Below the pieces are notes generated by a model. The model was not told where the DNA came from. It ran no database searches and saw only the letters and a list, made by a program, of their open reading frames with translations. The position numbers were made by a program, and so were the translations under genes. Shown here piece after piece: positions 18,370-54,492 of a stretch of 64,000 nt of DNA. This DNA is from Prochilodus magdalenae (Eukaryota; Chordata; Actinopteri; Characiformes; Prochilodontidae): the NCBI GenBank assembly GCA_024036415.1, contig JAMWET010006544.1, positions 587,501 through 651,500 on the forward strand, given 5' to 3'. The stretch's first letter is position 1. Each line of letters begins with the position of its first letter.

Positions 18370-19580
18370 TCGTCCCTGTTTTTTGTTGCCCATATTTAGC
18401 CAGAGCCAAGTCACATGATTACTAGAAATTGTTCAGGCTTTGTTCACATTATTACTTTACATTCCATTCAACTTCATACAGCAAATATGCTTTACCATCC
18501 ACAGACATTTTAACTCTTTGGGCCCAACAGTCCTGATGAAGTTTCTTAGGTACTCACTAAGTGCTTGATAAACTACTTTAGATAAGTTTGGCACAAACTG
18601 TGTACAGGTTTGAAAGTTTGTGATTGCCAATCGCGGTTCTGTTGAATAAAAGACAACACATAACATCATCATAGAGTCCTAAAAGAAACCATTTGCGACA
18701 CAGTATGTGTTCATCAGTGGTGTACGGATCAGGATGTAATAACCGCAGATGAAGAAAGCAGTTTAACTTGGAAGTGAGTAAACTATGATTATTAGTCATA
18801 GACTACAGAGCAAGTGTGTATCAGTTTTACAGTAAGAGGTACATTTGAAAGGGTTTTTTTAAAGCAACATATTGTTGTTGTTGTTGTTAAAAATCATGTA
18901 TTTTATTTCTGTATGTCCAGAATAGTTTTGGATATGCACTAAAGTTTTAGTCATGATGACACAAAAATGATATCTTGGCAAGTGAAATAATCTTAAATCT
19001 AGTTGATATATCAATTTGTAAAAGTATTCACACTGTTATATTTTCTATTCATGTTTTTACTTTTAATGTTTATGTTTAATGTATTTTGTTTATGGAAATG
19101 ATCCAATTACTGCATATTTTAAATACCCTAGTAAGACTATGTTTTGTTCTATATGAAAATAAGTTAACACGTCCTCTACAGGGAGCTCAATTAGCAGCAA
19201 ATTCTATTCCACAAGAGGTCAGCATCCTGGAAAAAAACATATATAAAATACTAAATGTGCCACATTTTTTTAAATTGAGATATTTTCCAGTATGTTAAAT
19301 TCAGCACTTAAAGCGTATTTATGTATTAACATGTGCAGAACTATGTTCTCTGTAGAACATGTGCATTTCATGCAGAAATCGCATAATTTGTCGAGAGCAG
19401 CCCAAACATTTGTTTGCATAATTGAGCCTATTCAAAAATGTTGATTAAAACAAACAGAATCATCTGCCAATGTAATGAGTTCATTTCACCTGATGAAATG
19501 ACCTAAACATGTAAAAATGTCTAGAAATCTGTCTACGTCAGTCACATAATGAGAAATCTTAGTGGATCAACTGGATATTA
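18370..19580. other. Intergenic, nothing recognised
   Basis: Contains a short (GTT)n run near 18872-18889. No gene-like sequence. Confidence 0.35.
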
Positions 19581-21034
19581 CAGTGGGGTGCGTAAGTTTG
19601 GGCACCCTTGTTAATTTTCCTGATTTACCTTTATAAAGCGTTGATGGTTTTGAGATGGGTTTGAAAAATTCCGTTAAATATATCATATAGGGGACAAACA
19701 CAGTGATATTTTAGAAGTAAAATGAAGTTTATATGATTTACAGAAAGTGTGCAATAATTGTCTAAACAAAATTAGGCAGGTGCATAAATTTGGGCACCAA
19801 AAAAAAAAACCTTAACTCAATATTTAGTAGATCCTCCTTACGCAGAAATAACAGCCTCTAAACGCTTCCTATAGCTTCTAATGAGAGTCTGGATTGTGGC
19901 TGAAGGCTGAAGGACCATTCTTCTTTACAAAATATCTCTAGTTCATTTAGGTTTGATGGTTTCCGAGCAGGGACAGCTCTCTTTAGGTGACACCACAGAT
20001 TTTCAATAATATTCTGGGGACTGAGATGGCCATTTCAGAACGTTGTACTTGTTCCTCTGCATGAATGCATTAGTAGATTTTGAGCAGTGTTTAGGGCCGT
20101 TGTCTTGTTGGAAGATCCAGCTTCAGCTTTGTCACTGATTCCTGGACATTGGTCTCCAGAATCTGCTGATAGTGATTGGAATCCATGCGTCCCTCAACTT
20201 TAACAAGATTCCCAGTCCTGTACTGGCCACACAGCCCCACAGCATGATGGAACCACCACCAAATTTTACTGTAGGTAGCAGGTGTTTTTCTTGGAGTGCT
20301 GTTAACACAGCACCTTATTCCAAAATGAAGCTGGCTTGTCTAAATGTGCTTTAGCATACCTCAAGCGGCTCTGTTTTTGATGTGGGCGGAAAAAAGGCTT
20401 CCTCTGCATCACTCTCCCATACAGCATCTCCTGTGTAAAGTGCGCCGAATAGTTGAACGATGCACAGTGACTGCATCAGCAGCAAGATCATGTTGTAGGT
20501 CTTTTGGTGCGGGTCTGTGGGTTGACTCTGACTGTTCTCAACAGCCTTCGCTTCTGTTTATTCGAGATTTTTCTTGGTCTGCCACTTCGAGCCTTGACTT
20601 GAACTGTGCCTGTGGTCTTACATTTTCTCACAATGTTTCTCACAGTGGAGACTGAAAGCTGAAATCTCTGAGATAGCTTTCTGTATCCTTCCCCTAAACC
20701 ATGACGGTGAACAATCTTTGTTTTCAGGTCATTTGAAAGTTGTTTTGAGACTCCCATGCTGCGACTCTTCAGAGAAGATGCAAAGAGGAGAAAAACTTAC
20801 AATTGCCCCCCTTAAATACCCTTTCTCATAATTGGAGTCACCTGTGTATGGAGGTCAAGGGTCACTGAACCCTTTTATATAAGTTATATATATAAACTTC
20901 ATTTCACTTCTCAAATATCACTGTGTTTGTCCCCTATATGATATATTTAACGGATTTTTATTTTTTTTATCCAAACAATCCATGCTTTATAAAGGTAAAT
21001 CAGGAAAGGGTGCCCAAACTTTCGCACCCCACTG
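19581..21034 (-). mobile_element. Tc1-like DNA transposon with terminal inverted repeats, transposase decayed
   Basis: Ends are inverted: the left begins cagtggggtgcgtaagtttg and the right ends as its near reverse complement (...cgcaccccactg). The match extends inward, with mismatches, through the GATTTACCTTTATAAAG word. TA dinucleotides flank both ends (19579-19580 and 21035-21036), as expected for Tc1/mariner target duplication. Length is about 1454 bp. On the - strand, 20488-20757 keeps 89 codons of the N-terminal paired-like helix-turn-helix region (blocks RHGLGEGYRKLSQRF and STVRNIVRKC, then GRPRK as the hook before the second helix set). The downstream DDE half is interrupted, with only fragments such as a WPSQSP-like block visible near 20015-20030. 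The copy is therefore non-autonomous. Confidence 0.88.
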
Positions 21035-23135
21035 TATACTTATAAATTATTATTTACAGTGAATTAAAAAGATAAAATTAAATCTTTATTTACTAATCTA
21101 AGCTGACTTAACTTGGAACACGTACATAAGAACCTTAAAAGCAAAAAACGCAAAAACCTGAGGTTAATGACTTTCACACCCTCATGTCTGTTGTTGATTG
21201 TTACATGGTGGTGTAGTCCTAAAGGTACGGGCAGACGTCATACAGTATATTCTTATATATACTGATCGTAACACAAGATATTCATGACACACTGTCTTAT
21301 TTATTACCAAGTGTCTTTTAAAAAGAAATTGCATCCACATTCTACAGTTTTCTTATTTATGCATTCTACAGTTATTAATAAACTGTCAAGGGGTCCAAGC
21401 TTTTGTGTTTCCAGTGCATTTAACAAAACAAACAAAAGATTAAAATGATTTCAGATATCATGCACGTGCCAAACACAGACAAACAGCTTTGGCACTGTCC
21501 AAACTGTTTGACTGCGCTTTTGTTTATTTATCATGTACACTGCTCGTCCTCCCATGTTGCAGGGGGAGACTGGAGTCTGTTCCAGAACTCATTGGACAAA
21601 AGGGTGGAGAAAGGACAGTTTGCCAATCAATCACACAGCAGATACACAGATATCCACATACTTCAAAGCACAATATCTGTTGCCAATTGTTACATGGTGG
21701 CGAATCTATAGTGGTACGGGCAGTTGTTCATTTTATCAGATTATTGCTCTACATGGTTATTTATTACGGGGATATTTTAGAGAACCAATTGGACCCTGTT
21801 GATCCAGCGATTGATCCCACATGAAATCCTATATCTCTCTGAACACCAGCTGCATAAGAGGGTCTGGAGCAGTCAAACACAAAAACATTCTCTTATGTTT
21901 TATTTTATCCACTTCAGTACATATTTTACATGGCAATGAAATTTACTGTACCGTCACTGTCTAATAACTGCCCTTATTTTTATTTGTATGCATCATTTGA
22001 ACCCAGCAGCTGCTGTTTACACTATAAAAATTTCATGGTGAATGGACCAGCAGAAATGACTTAAAAATTATGACGTATGACCAACAAAATACATGGGGGC
22101 CCAGGGCCTTCTGGGTCTAATGACATTTGTAAAAGAAAAAAAAAAATATGCCTGTCTATCATTTTTAGTAGATGTTTATTTATAATAATTCTTTTTATAA
22201 CTCTAATAGTATTGTAGTACTATATTTATGTCATTATTAAGTCTTGGTTGCAATCAAAAGCAAATTTCTTCAAACACTAAAACTTAAAAAAATTATCCAG
22301 TCAGGTGGTATTGTGGATTTTTATGAGGTTAGGACTTCAGGAGCTGGACAGAAAGCCTAAAGCATCAGCTTAAACAATAATGTCATTAGGAGCATTTTGA
22401 CTTCCATCTGATTTACCGTCCTTCTGATTTACCATGGCCTGTGAAGGGTAACCTAACAATGCATTTCAGCCAGATGTGGGGAAGAAACGAGCACAGCTCT
22501 TTACTGAGGGAGTCACTGTACAAGTGTGTGTAAATATGTTTGGCATAAACTTCAAATAAAACATAAATGCTATTTACAAGCTGCAGATGTGTGTGGTGTC
22601 TATAGAACTCCCAAAATGCTTGATTACATCTGTTAGCTTAACATTATCATTTTACTGGGTGCTTTTATTAGGTGCTAGCAGAAAGTAGCATAAACATGGA
22701 GGTTGTCCAGGTTTTATTTACTCAAGAAGAATGAAATCAATCAAGAAGACTTTTTGTTTAGTTTACATTTTATTATAACCACTTATTTGTATAAAAATAG
22801 CACAAATATATATATATATACACAAAAATATACACAAACATGAACACATAACAGTCGTAACAGTGTGCAAATTGATTGTGCTAAACTGGCCTAGATTATT
22901 ACAGAATAGATATCTAACTTATTCACTTTATAGTTCCTGTTATCATCATGCTCTTGAATGGGACCAGCCCCCTCTGAAAAGCTTATAAAGACTCCAGACA
23001 TTTGTGTGTGGTCCAGACTGTACAGGCAAAACCAGTTCTGATCTTTAAAGTAGTGTGTGGTCACTGCAGTAGCATGCCTTGAAGACTACATTAGCAGCCA
23101 GTCTGCTGGGCTTTTCATGATACCAGCTTCTCGGA
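21035..23135. other. Intergenic, mostly unrecognised
   Basis: Contains a small fragment of teleost repeat family C (about 21560-21665) and a short TA run near 22808. The part next to 23135 is 3' flank of the chemokine gene. Confidence 0.4.
21560..21665 (+). repeat. Fragment of interspersed repeat family C
   Basis: Words such as gggggagactggagtctgtt, ccagaactcattggacaaaa and cacacagcagatacacagatatc match, with decay, the same region of the better copy at 25600-25860. Confidence 0.5.
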
Positions 23136-23956
23136 TCAGCTTTGCTTTCTCCGTGGTCTTCCCAGTCTTTTAAGACACTTCTTCTCATCTTGCCCTTTTT
23201 TCTGCATCCTGCAAAAGCAATGAAGTCAGAAAATCAATTACAGAAAGTACATGCATGGTGTAAAAGGACTGGCATAAAATACAATCATATGTAACACAGC
23301 ATTGCGAATGATATTTGACTTCGTCATATTTGTTGTTGTCTTACTTCTGCCAGCATTTCTGCAGTCGTTGTCCCTGGCGTCCAGTAGGACTTAGACACAC
23401 TCTCTTGTTATTCTTCTTCACTGTAACTCTAGGGAAAGATTCAGAACCACAGATTTAGATCTAGATGTTGAGAGAAGGGTTTTTAGATATATGTCATTAA
23501 AGAAGTCAGCAGAGTGCTACTTACATGATCTCCACTCTAGGACAACCAGTTCCTGCTAATGAGACTTTATAATCCGAAAACGGTCCCCGAACTGCTGAAT
23601 TGGATTTCTGACATTCGCACCGTGTTGGTACGTGTTGACTTTCTCCTGGCTTTGCTGCTTTAAAGGAACAAGCAAGACAAACAAACAAACACGTGAGCTT
23701 TGGCTTTTGGAAAATGTCCAACCATAGAAACACCATGCACCTTTTTATTAGTTTAGGTTTACTTTTTCTCCAAGAAACATTTTTAGTTACATGGTTTTGA
23801 GGAAGCAAGAGTAAAAGAACAGTTTTAGAAGTTAAGTTTCAGAAGCTCTGAAGGAAGTCCTGCTGTATGAAGAGCAATTCTGTACTACTCACCAGTAAGA
23901 AGAAAATAGAGGCCCACGATCAGCAGAGCAGTGAGGGTATGTAGTGTAGACTTCAT
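23136..23956 (-). CDS. CXC chemokine (non-ELR, CXCL9/10/11/13-like), 4 exons
   Basis: Coding exons on the - strand: 23893-23956, 23525-23654, 23345-23428 and 23136-23208 (116 aa). All introns are GT-AG, with phases 1, 2, 2. Residues 1-21 form a classic signal peptide (MKSTLHTLTALLIVGLYFLL), so the product should be secreted. The mature chain has the CXC motif CEC at 34-36, then Cys59 (in TGCPRVEII) and Cys76 (in KRVCLSP), giving the four chemokine cysteines. No ELR precedes the CXC. CPRVEII followed by V..KKNNKRVCL closely resembles the CXCL9/10/11 group, and the tail (RLGRPRRKQS) is strongly basic, as in interferon-induced and B-cell-attracting CXC chemokines. Two further cysteines (90, 104) are unusual. 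CXCL12 was considered because it lies near TMEM72 in human, but the sequence does not match. Expected partner: a G-protein-coupled CXC receptor. Confidence 0.9.
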
Positions 23957-24039
23957 TGTGAAAGAGTGTGTGTCCTAGTTTCACTGACACGGCTTTTAAG
24001 CTCTCCAGCCGGGGCTTACCACCTCTCCTGCCACTCCCT

Positions 24040-24105
24040 GGAAATTTCCGCCCAGTGTCAGTGCTCTGTCAGATTTCTATTTTTTTTCCCCAAATTGGAG
24101 TTTCC
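24040..24105 (-). promoter_or_regulatory. kappaB-like sites upstream of the chemokine gene
   Basis: A perfect palindromic GGAAATTTCC lies at 24040-24049 and a second kappaB-like word, GGAGTTTCC, at 24097-24105. These are about 85 and 140 bases upstream of the chemokine start codon. A TTAAAAG box (rc of 23993-23999) lies between them and the ATG. Inflammatory chemokine promoters commonly use NF-kappaB. Binding here is inference. Confidence 0.5.
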
Positions 24106-24553
24106 ACAACTCTGTTCCTACTGCAGAAAACACTGGAAAATGTTAAAGTGAAAATAGTTCATATATGAGCAAATAATTGCATACAAGTTAAGAAAATGTC
24201 CTTTGGCATAAAATAAACATATATAAACATATTTGGATTAAAAATGATTTTGTGTTTGCAAGATCTGGAGTTTAGATGAAAATTACTGCAGGTTCGGAAG
24301 TAATAAAGCTGACCATGCTGTAAGTGTCACAAGACTTCAATAAACTTTTCTCGAGGTTCAGTCAACATGCCTGGACAAGTGTCTTTCAGGGTAAACTTCC
24401 AGAACTGATCACGTGATTTCTCCTAATCTGAGGACTTTCTTTGAGCTGGATCCAGTACAGTGCCTCTCTATGAGTAACTGAACAAAACATGATCACACTG
24501 TTTCTCATTAGTATGAACCACCGTAGCTTTTTTTGCATTTTGTTGTACACATT

Positions 24554-24664
<111 letters not shown>

Positions 24665-24694
24665 CAGCTGAGAAGCTACTAGAAAGCTTCCACC

Positions 24695-43571
<18,877 letters not shown>

Positions 43572-46107
43572 GATGATCTAAACAGAGTCCTTTGACTAAA
43601 GACACAGATGCAATAATGTTTCTATTAATATATTTATGAGAAATACTCAGGAGCGATACGTAATACCACATGTGCTGATGGTAAACTGCTGTATAAGGCG
43701 CTTAAGCATTCTGCAGTTTTTCCTAGGTGATTCATCACGTTTATGCAAACCCATTGCTTCCAAAACAGTTTGAACAGCAGTAGGATTTTTCTGTTTCAGT
43801 TTGTCTGGAATAAATAAAATGTAAGGGGAAAAAAATACAATGGATGATGTTTATCGGTTCATGAGTTACAAAATGTCCAGAAAAATATATAAAAAGCATT
43901 CACTTTGGAGACACAATAAATGCAGACACTAAACATTCAGACCGTCTTATGTGTGTGCAGTTATGAAACTGGAGCCAAATTGCATGATATTTTTTACATT
44001 TTTTAAAATTGTCATTTAAATTTTAAAAAGCACATTAACCAGTTTACTGATTGCCAGATGGCTCATTATCCACACAAATGTTTATCATAAGTAAAGTCAA
44101 GGAGAAAAGGGGTCACTTATTTGGATTAAATGTAAGACTTATTGTATGAACAAAGAAACCCTACATATACTAAATCATTAAAATACATTTCATTTAATAT
44201 TAGAATTTAATTGTAATAAAAGAAATGATGCATAATGCCTGCTGTAACTACAGGCTCCACTGACTGAAAGGTGATAGCATCCATGTACCAAATCAGGAAA
44301 TCAGTGAAGTTGGTGGATCTTGGATGTAATGTTGTGTGAGGAGTACATTCTGTTGTAATGGCTGAATAAACTGTTATGTGAGCATGTATGATTTGTACAA
44401 ATGTGCTAAATCAGCTGAAAAACAACACTGTGAAAGGGACACTTGGTTATTACCAGCATGTTATAGTTTTACACTGAATGTATATAATCTGACACTTTTT
44501 AATGATGTTCAATAAATGTTCAAAAGTAGACACTACATGAGCTTGCATGATGATTATTTACATCCATGTAACACAACATTGGTTAAGTGGATCTCAGTGC
44601 ACAGGCAGGTGCTATTTAAACACTTCATTTTTTGATTTTCACATTTTACACACTTTTTCGTTTTAATCTTAAAAATATAGTTTGTTTACTCTGATGTCAT
44701 ATACCTCATTGAGCCGTGGGTTTTGTTTTCCAAGATGATTAATACCATTATCTCAGGGTTGTTTTCCTTGAGAAGAAAAAGCAGTCATTTTCTGTTTCCT
44801 GCATGTTCACAATGAGCCCAACAGAGTTTCTCATTGTTCTGTGAGTGACCTGCAAAGTGAACCAGTTCCCACGATTTATTCCAGGGCCTGTTTTGTTTAG
44901 TGTAAGACAAGAAATCAGTGCCTGCTGGCCTGAGTGCCAGTGTTGCACAATAGGGTCCTGCCCAAAAAGCACCATAGCTGGCTATATATTCCCTGAGAAG
45001 TAGTGCAGCTGAAGAAAATGAGTTGCTATTCTCAGGTCAGTCTATGGAGCGGTGGTCATATGCAAATTTGAACAGCCCCCATCCAATGACATGTTCTGTT
45101 GGTTTTCAAAGTGAAAATAATGTAATGCGTCCTCAACAGAGAGCTCGAATTCAGAATTTGTCTTCATGCCAGAAAGCTTAACATGAAATGTGCCATACGT
45201 TTTAGAGAATCCATACATTTTATTTCTCCCTAACATGTTAAATTCAGTAAACACACTGTGTTGTAATAAGATGTTTTTAGTGGAAAAAGAGGTCTTCTCT
45301 GTGCCTCTGATTCTTCTAGGCAACTGTGAGATCAGAGAGAAAGACAAATGAGATGTTTGCATATATCTCCTACTGCTCAGTTATTTTGCCTGAGTAAAAG
45401 ACCCCTGTGATATCACACATGCCTCCTCCTATATTTTATAATAGCATAACAATGCTGGTGTTCACCTGCATATGAGCTAAAGACAGGAATCCAAGAGTCT
45501 TAGTTTCTGCGCATAAGTATTGTAGTTTTTTATCTGTGTCATAAGGATCTCCTGTTTCCTGTTTAATGCTATTATCTCTTCTGAAGAATTTTAAACAAAT
45601 CACCATTAAAGCTCCTGAACAGTCAAAGACCAACATTTAAACAATATTACTTTCTTTTCTTTACATGTTAACATGTTGTTTTTTTGTTTTGTTTTTTAAA
45701 TCCAGTGATATTGGCTTAATATGATAATATGAATTTAGTGATATTGGCTGACGGGATTGTCAATAACAGTTACTTGTAGTATTGCTTAATTAGCTATGCA
45801 GAACACAGACGTGTCTTTTATCATATTCAGTTTTCCACAAACCATTCTGATTGTTTCGGTACACTGTTTGTAGAAAGGTAAAAAATAATCAAAATCAAGG
45901 AGGGAAAATCCTAAATAAAATCCCAGACTAGAGGAATGTGAGTATGGTCACAGATAGAATTGGTGTATTAAGAGTGAAGGACCAGAGGAGGTAAGAAGGG
46001 GATATTCAAAGGGGAATGTCTTAGGCCTGAGGCATCAAGACCATCTTCTATAAACAACAAAATCAAGAATTACATTTCATATATTACCTCTGTTGATCCT
46101 TAGTCAT
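43572..46107. other. rassf4 3' UTR and rassf4-paox intergenic
   Basis: AATAAA signals occur at about 43808-43816, 43916 and 44511; the first two are the likeliest rassf4 polyadenylation sites. The rest contains no recognised repeat. A 106-codon antisense frame (45042-45362) is unfamiliar and unsupported. Confidence 0.5.
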
Positions 46108-46449
46108 CTTGATATCTGGAAATGAATACATGTCAGTGGGCTACATGGGATTTCATAAACGTCCATGACAGTGTCTGTTTCTACATGTAGGCTACTGCCC
46201 ACCTCTCAGTGGCGCTTTGTGGTCACTACATGTTCTCATATCGCCCCCTTCTGGTAGGAACCGTAACTGAGCTCTAATACTGATATTTAGATCAGTACAG
46301 TACACACTCCACATACTCCATATTTCATTGTTTAAACGGCATTGCAGTAAACAGCAGCAGTAAAATTAACATGATTCAGATCTGATATTACACGACATGT
46401 AAAGAAACGTTTAACCGCAGCTCTTTAACTTTTTATTTATACAGTCACA

Positions 46450-46678
46450 TTCATGAAAAACGGTCCTAAAAAATCAGATGTGAGACTGAGGTTGTTAACA
46501 GACGATTGTGTAATGTAGGGAGATGGTTTAACCCTGCACTGCTCTCTGATCTGCACTCTGCTCAGCGCTGCTCCGGTTAAAGTGTACCTACGCGGAAGAG
46601 CAGCTGGTCAGGTCGGCTGAATGATTACAACACTCGCCGTCTCTGTGCTGCGTGTAGGCGGTGAGAGAAGGGAAAGCA
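46450..46678 (+). promoter_or_regulatory. paox: paox copy A promoter/5' UTR
   Basis: The CpG-containing segment just upstream of the start codon lacks a TATA box and has GC-rich words (cagcgctgctccgg, tacgcggaagagcagctgg). The equivalent stretch before copy B (63434-63660) is nearly identical, so both copies keep promoter DNA. Confidence 0.45.
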
Positions 46679-51448
<4,770 letters not shown>

Positions 51449-52839
51449 AGGGCGGACAGAGTACGTGTAAGATGGAATTAATAATTGGCTGACAGCAACG
51501 GCTTCCAACTCTGGGACACTGAATGCAATGACAAAAAAATGTTTGGAACAATTACTTGCATTGTGATTTCTATGTGAAGATGCCATTGTTAGACAGGCCA
51601 TCTAATCCAACTGTTCAGGACTTACTTATACTTGTAAAGGATGTTATACATCATAAAATCTTCAGTCGTAATTCTAGAAGCAGAATTCTTATGTCTTTGC
51701 ATGGTGTTTTTTCTGTATGATTTAAAGCACATTGACATTTAATATTAAACATGTTGAAAAACTACCATAAATATTCTTTTTTGAACACTATTTACAATCT
51801 GTTGATAGAATTACTGATAATGCAATGTGAAGTCACTATGATTCTTAATTGCAATTTAAAGACACTGTGCAAGTTAATGAAGACTTGTAGCAGAATGGTT
51901 TTAGTGACCTCTACACTAGCATTGTCTTCTATGAGGTTAAACTCAAAAAACCTAGTACCTCTTTTCAGTTCAGTTGTAGCTGCGCAGTCTTAACCTTAGG
52001 AAATGCAGCAGGAGAATGTATGGTATCCGAATATTACTGAGCTTAAAGAGGTGTCTTTTTTTCCACCACATGTAAAATGACTGTCATGAAGTCCAGGGTG
52101 GGACTGACTGGGAATCGGAACACACCCAAGGGGTAGAACATTTCCCAGATGGACTGAAGCAATTACTTTGAACAATTCTCAATTATTAAACATGTCAGTT
52201 TTTTCACTTTAACTGGTAAAAAAATAATAAATACACAAGTAAAAAACCTAAATACAGTAAGTATTTTTGGTGTGGTGAAAGGCTGTTCCACTGGGTAATT
52301 TTTCCTTTATTCATTTATTTATCTGTGATTTAAAAAAAAAATAGCGGGGTGAAAAGTACTCAAAAACCAAAACTTCATAGCATTAGTACAGCATAGCTGC
52401 TGTTGGCAGTTGCAGCTTTGGGAAGCAATTAGCTTTGTGCATCATAGTGCTTGACTTTTGTGCAAACTGTCTCAGTTCCCTGAGTTCCACAGGGCCCATG
52501 GCCGATGGTCTTGCAAATAAAACTGTTCATAAGGTGGACTGGAGACCGATTCAAGGAAGATTGGCTAAGGCATGCAAGTTTCCCCAGGATTCAATTTCTT
52601 GCCCAATAGTTTTTTTTTCTAATATCTTCTAATTGCGCCCTGGTACAAAACCGACGAAGTGTATTGGGAAAAACCTAATGAGTGATTCACCTTCAATGTA
52701 CAATTGCTGTCATATAACAATTACTCAACCACTGATTATCAAGATATTAGCAGCTTTATAATGGCAATTTAAAAAGGCTATGTGGATATTATAATCTGGT
52801 TTCTCTCAAATGGTTTTGTGAAAAACTAGACTAAAATGT

Positions 52840-53045
52840 TATTGGTGGTCATTTTTTGTAGGGTTATTATCGTGTATTGCTTTTTCTAAAAGAATTAAAA
52901 CAGTAATGTTTTCCTTATCTAATGATAGGTACCGCAGGCTTTTTCAATTAATAGGGGACATTAGACAGGGATGTACATTGTCCTTTTTCCTGTTTATGTT
53001 AGTAGCTGAGTTTCCTAATTGTTATATCCACCTTGGTTATATATA
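52840..53045 (+). repeat. LINE reverse-transcriptase fragment (left arm)
   Basis: Translates, with decay, to an RT-domain block containing IRQGCTLSFFLFMLVAE, matching the (G)IRQGCPLSPLLF signature of L1/Tx1-type non-LTR elements. The duplicated copy in the right arm (57126-57350, - strand) is more open. Confidence 0.75.
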
Positions 53046-53429
53046 CATATAGAGGTGTATCAAAAACTGTTGGACAAAGGTATATGCGATTAACGTCAAC
53101 TGTTGAGACAACTTGGATATTAAGTAGTTAACTGCCTTCTGGCAGCCATGAGTGTAATGTGTCAATACACAGTCCATATAGCTACCATTTAATTTTGTTG
53201 GTTCGGGCTAGCAAAGAAAACTTGGCAATTGATGATGTTCCATTTTACCAAGAATCTGGGGGAAGGGATGAATTCTTGCTAGTTTCCTCGAACTTCAGGT
53301 GTAAAGAGGAGTTGAGTAGGATTCTAGATAAGTGTGTGGAAGACCTTACTGAAACGAACTAAAAACAATACGTTTCCAGAAGAGGAACGGGCTGACTGAT
53401 TGTGCAGGAACCCACCTTCTGACTGTAAG

Positions 53430-53665
53430 GCCAGTGAGAAATATCATTGTGTCTTCACCCACCATTCACACCTTCTACTGCAAAATCTGAATTGGCAATG
53501 CTGCCCGCATTGTGGCGAAACTCTCCCACACTTGTCATGTACTCTTTCACCAAAACTTCCAATACTCGGCAGAAGGTACCAGAGGATCTAATTCCACACC
53601 ACCAGCAAATCTCCACAACAGCTGTCTTCTTGATGTGGTCAGGTTTACAGAATTAAACCTGCATT
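53430..53665 (-). repeat. Interspersed repeat fragment (left arm)
   Basis: Reverse complement of 56520-56765. On that strand it reads like a common teleost repeat (aagaagctgttgtggagtctgc, tggtggtggaatag, gtaccttctgccgag, gggtgaagagtacatg). Confidence 0.6.
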
Positions 53666-54375
53666 CAACCAAGCCCACACATCTGGACTAATTCGAGACC
53701 CTTTCCACCACCACTTACTTTCACACCATAGGGACTTCTGCAACCCTTTACAATTCATTAATATTGAGGGACCAAGCCCTGAGAGAGGACATGCAGTTTC
53801 TGTTTTGCAAGTATATTGATCTACAAAAGAGCTTTTTTTTGCCCCCTTAATTACGGGACCTGTTAAATCAAAATATTTTTACTGCCACTTGAAGCTAGCA
53901 TTAGTGGACTGCAGTAGCAAGGCCAAACCCTGGACTCTTCCAAATTGGCCAGGGTGGTGATTTTGACACACTGGCTATAAATGGAAATTGCGGTTTTTGC
54001 CTTGGCTACCAATAGGCTAAATTTTGGCAGGCTGTACTCATGCGAATGCATATCGTTCAGAAAGTAATATTAGTGTAATTACATTTATACAATTAAATAA
54101 ATGTCAATAATATAAGTCCCACTTTTCTGAAAACTCTGAACTGGATAAAACTTGGGTGTACATGTTTTTTTTGTCTTTATTTTTTTTTTTTAAATGAGGG
54201 GGTTTAAAAAAACTTTTCAGGAGATACCTTCAGGTAAATGAATCTTATAGGTCGTTTTTCATTGATGATGCCATAAAGTTTATAAGCCTCTTGGGAAAAT
54301 CCCATTTTGACAAAGCCAAGCATTTAGGACAACCCTTAAAATGGTCAGGACATTCATCATAGATTACAATTGCGG

Positions 54376-54417
54376 TGTGATTCCCCCCTTCCCCCCCACC
54401 CCCACACCCCCCCCCCC

Positions 54418-54456
<39 letters not shown>

Positions 54457-54492
54457 ATTCCCTTCCCCCCCCCTTTTCCCCCCTCCCCCATG
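54376..54492. repeat. Poly-C / C-rich block present only in the left arm
   Basis: More than 100 bases of C with scattered T, A interruptions. The matching point in the right arm (near 55885-55895) has only a plain gattccctgcc junction, so the block is arm-specific. A second smaller example is 13 G at 54869-54881 versus 3 G in the other arm. Confidence 0.95.

Noticed and set aside
18149..18425. ORFs rich in Thr-His or Val-Cys
   Set aside because: They are translations of the GT microsatellite on both strands.
23136..23956. Assignment of the chemokine as cxcl12 on neighbourhood grounds
   Set aside because: The mature sequence (CEC, CPRVEII, basic tail) does not match the strongly conserved CXCL12 sequence.
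45042..45362. 106-codon - strand ORF between rassf4 and paox
   Set aside because: Unfamiliar sequence with no flanking gene signals; best taken as chance.
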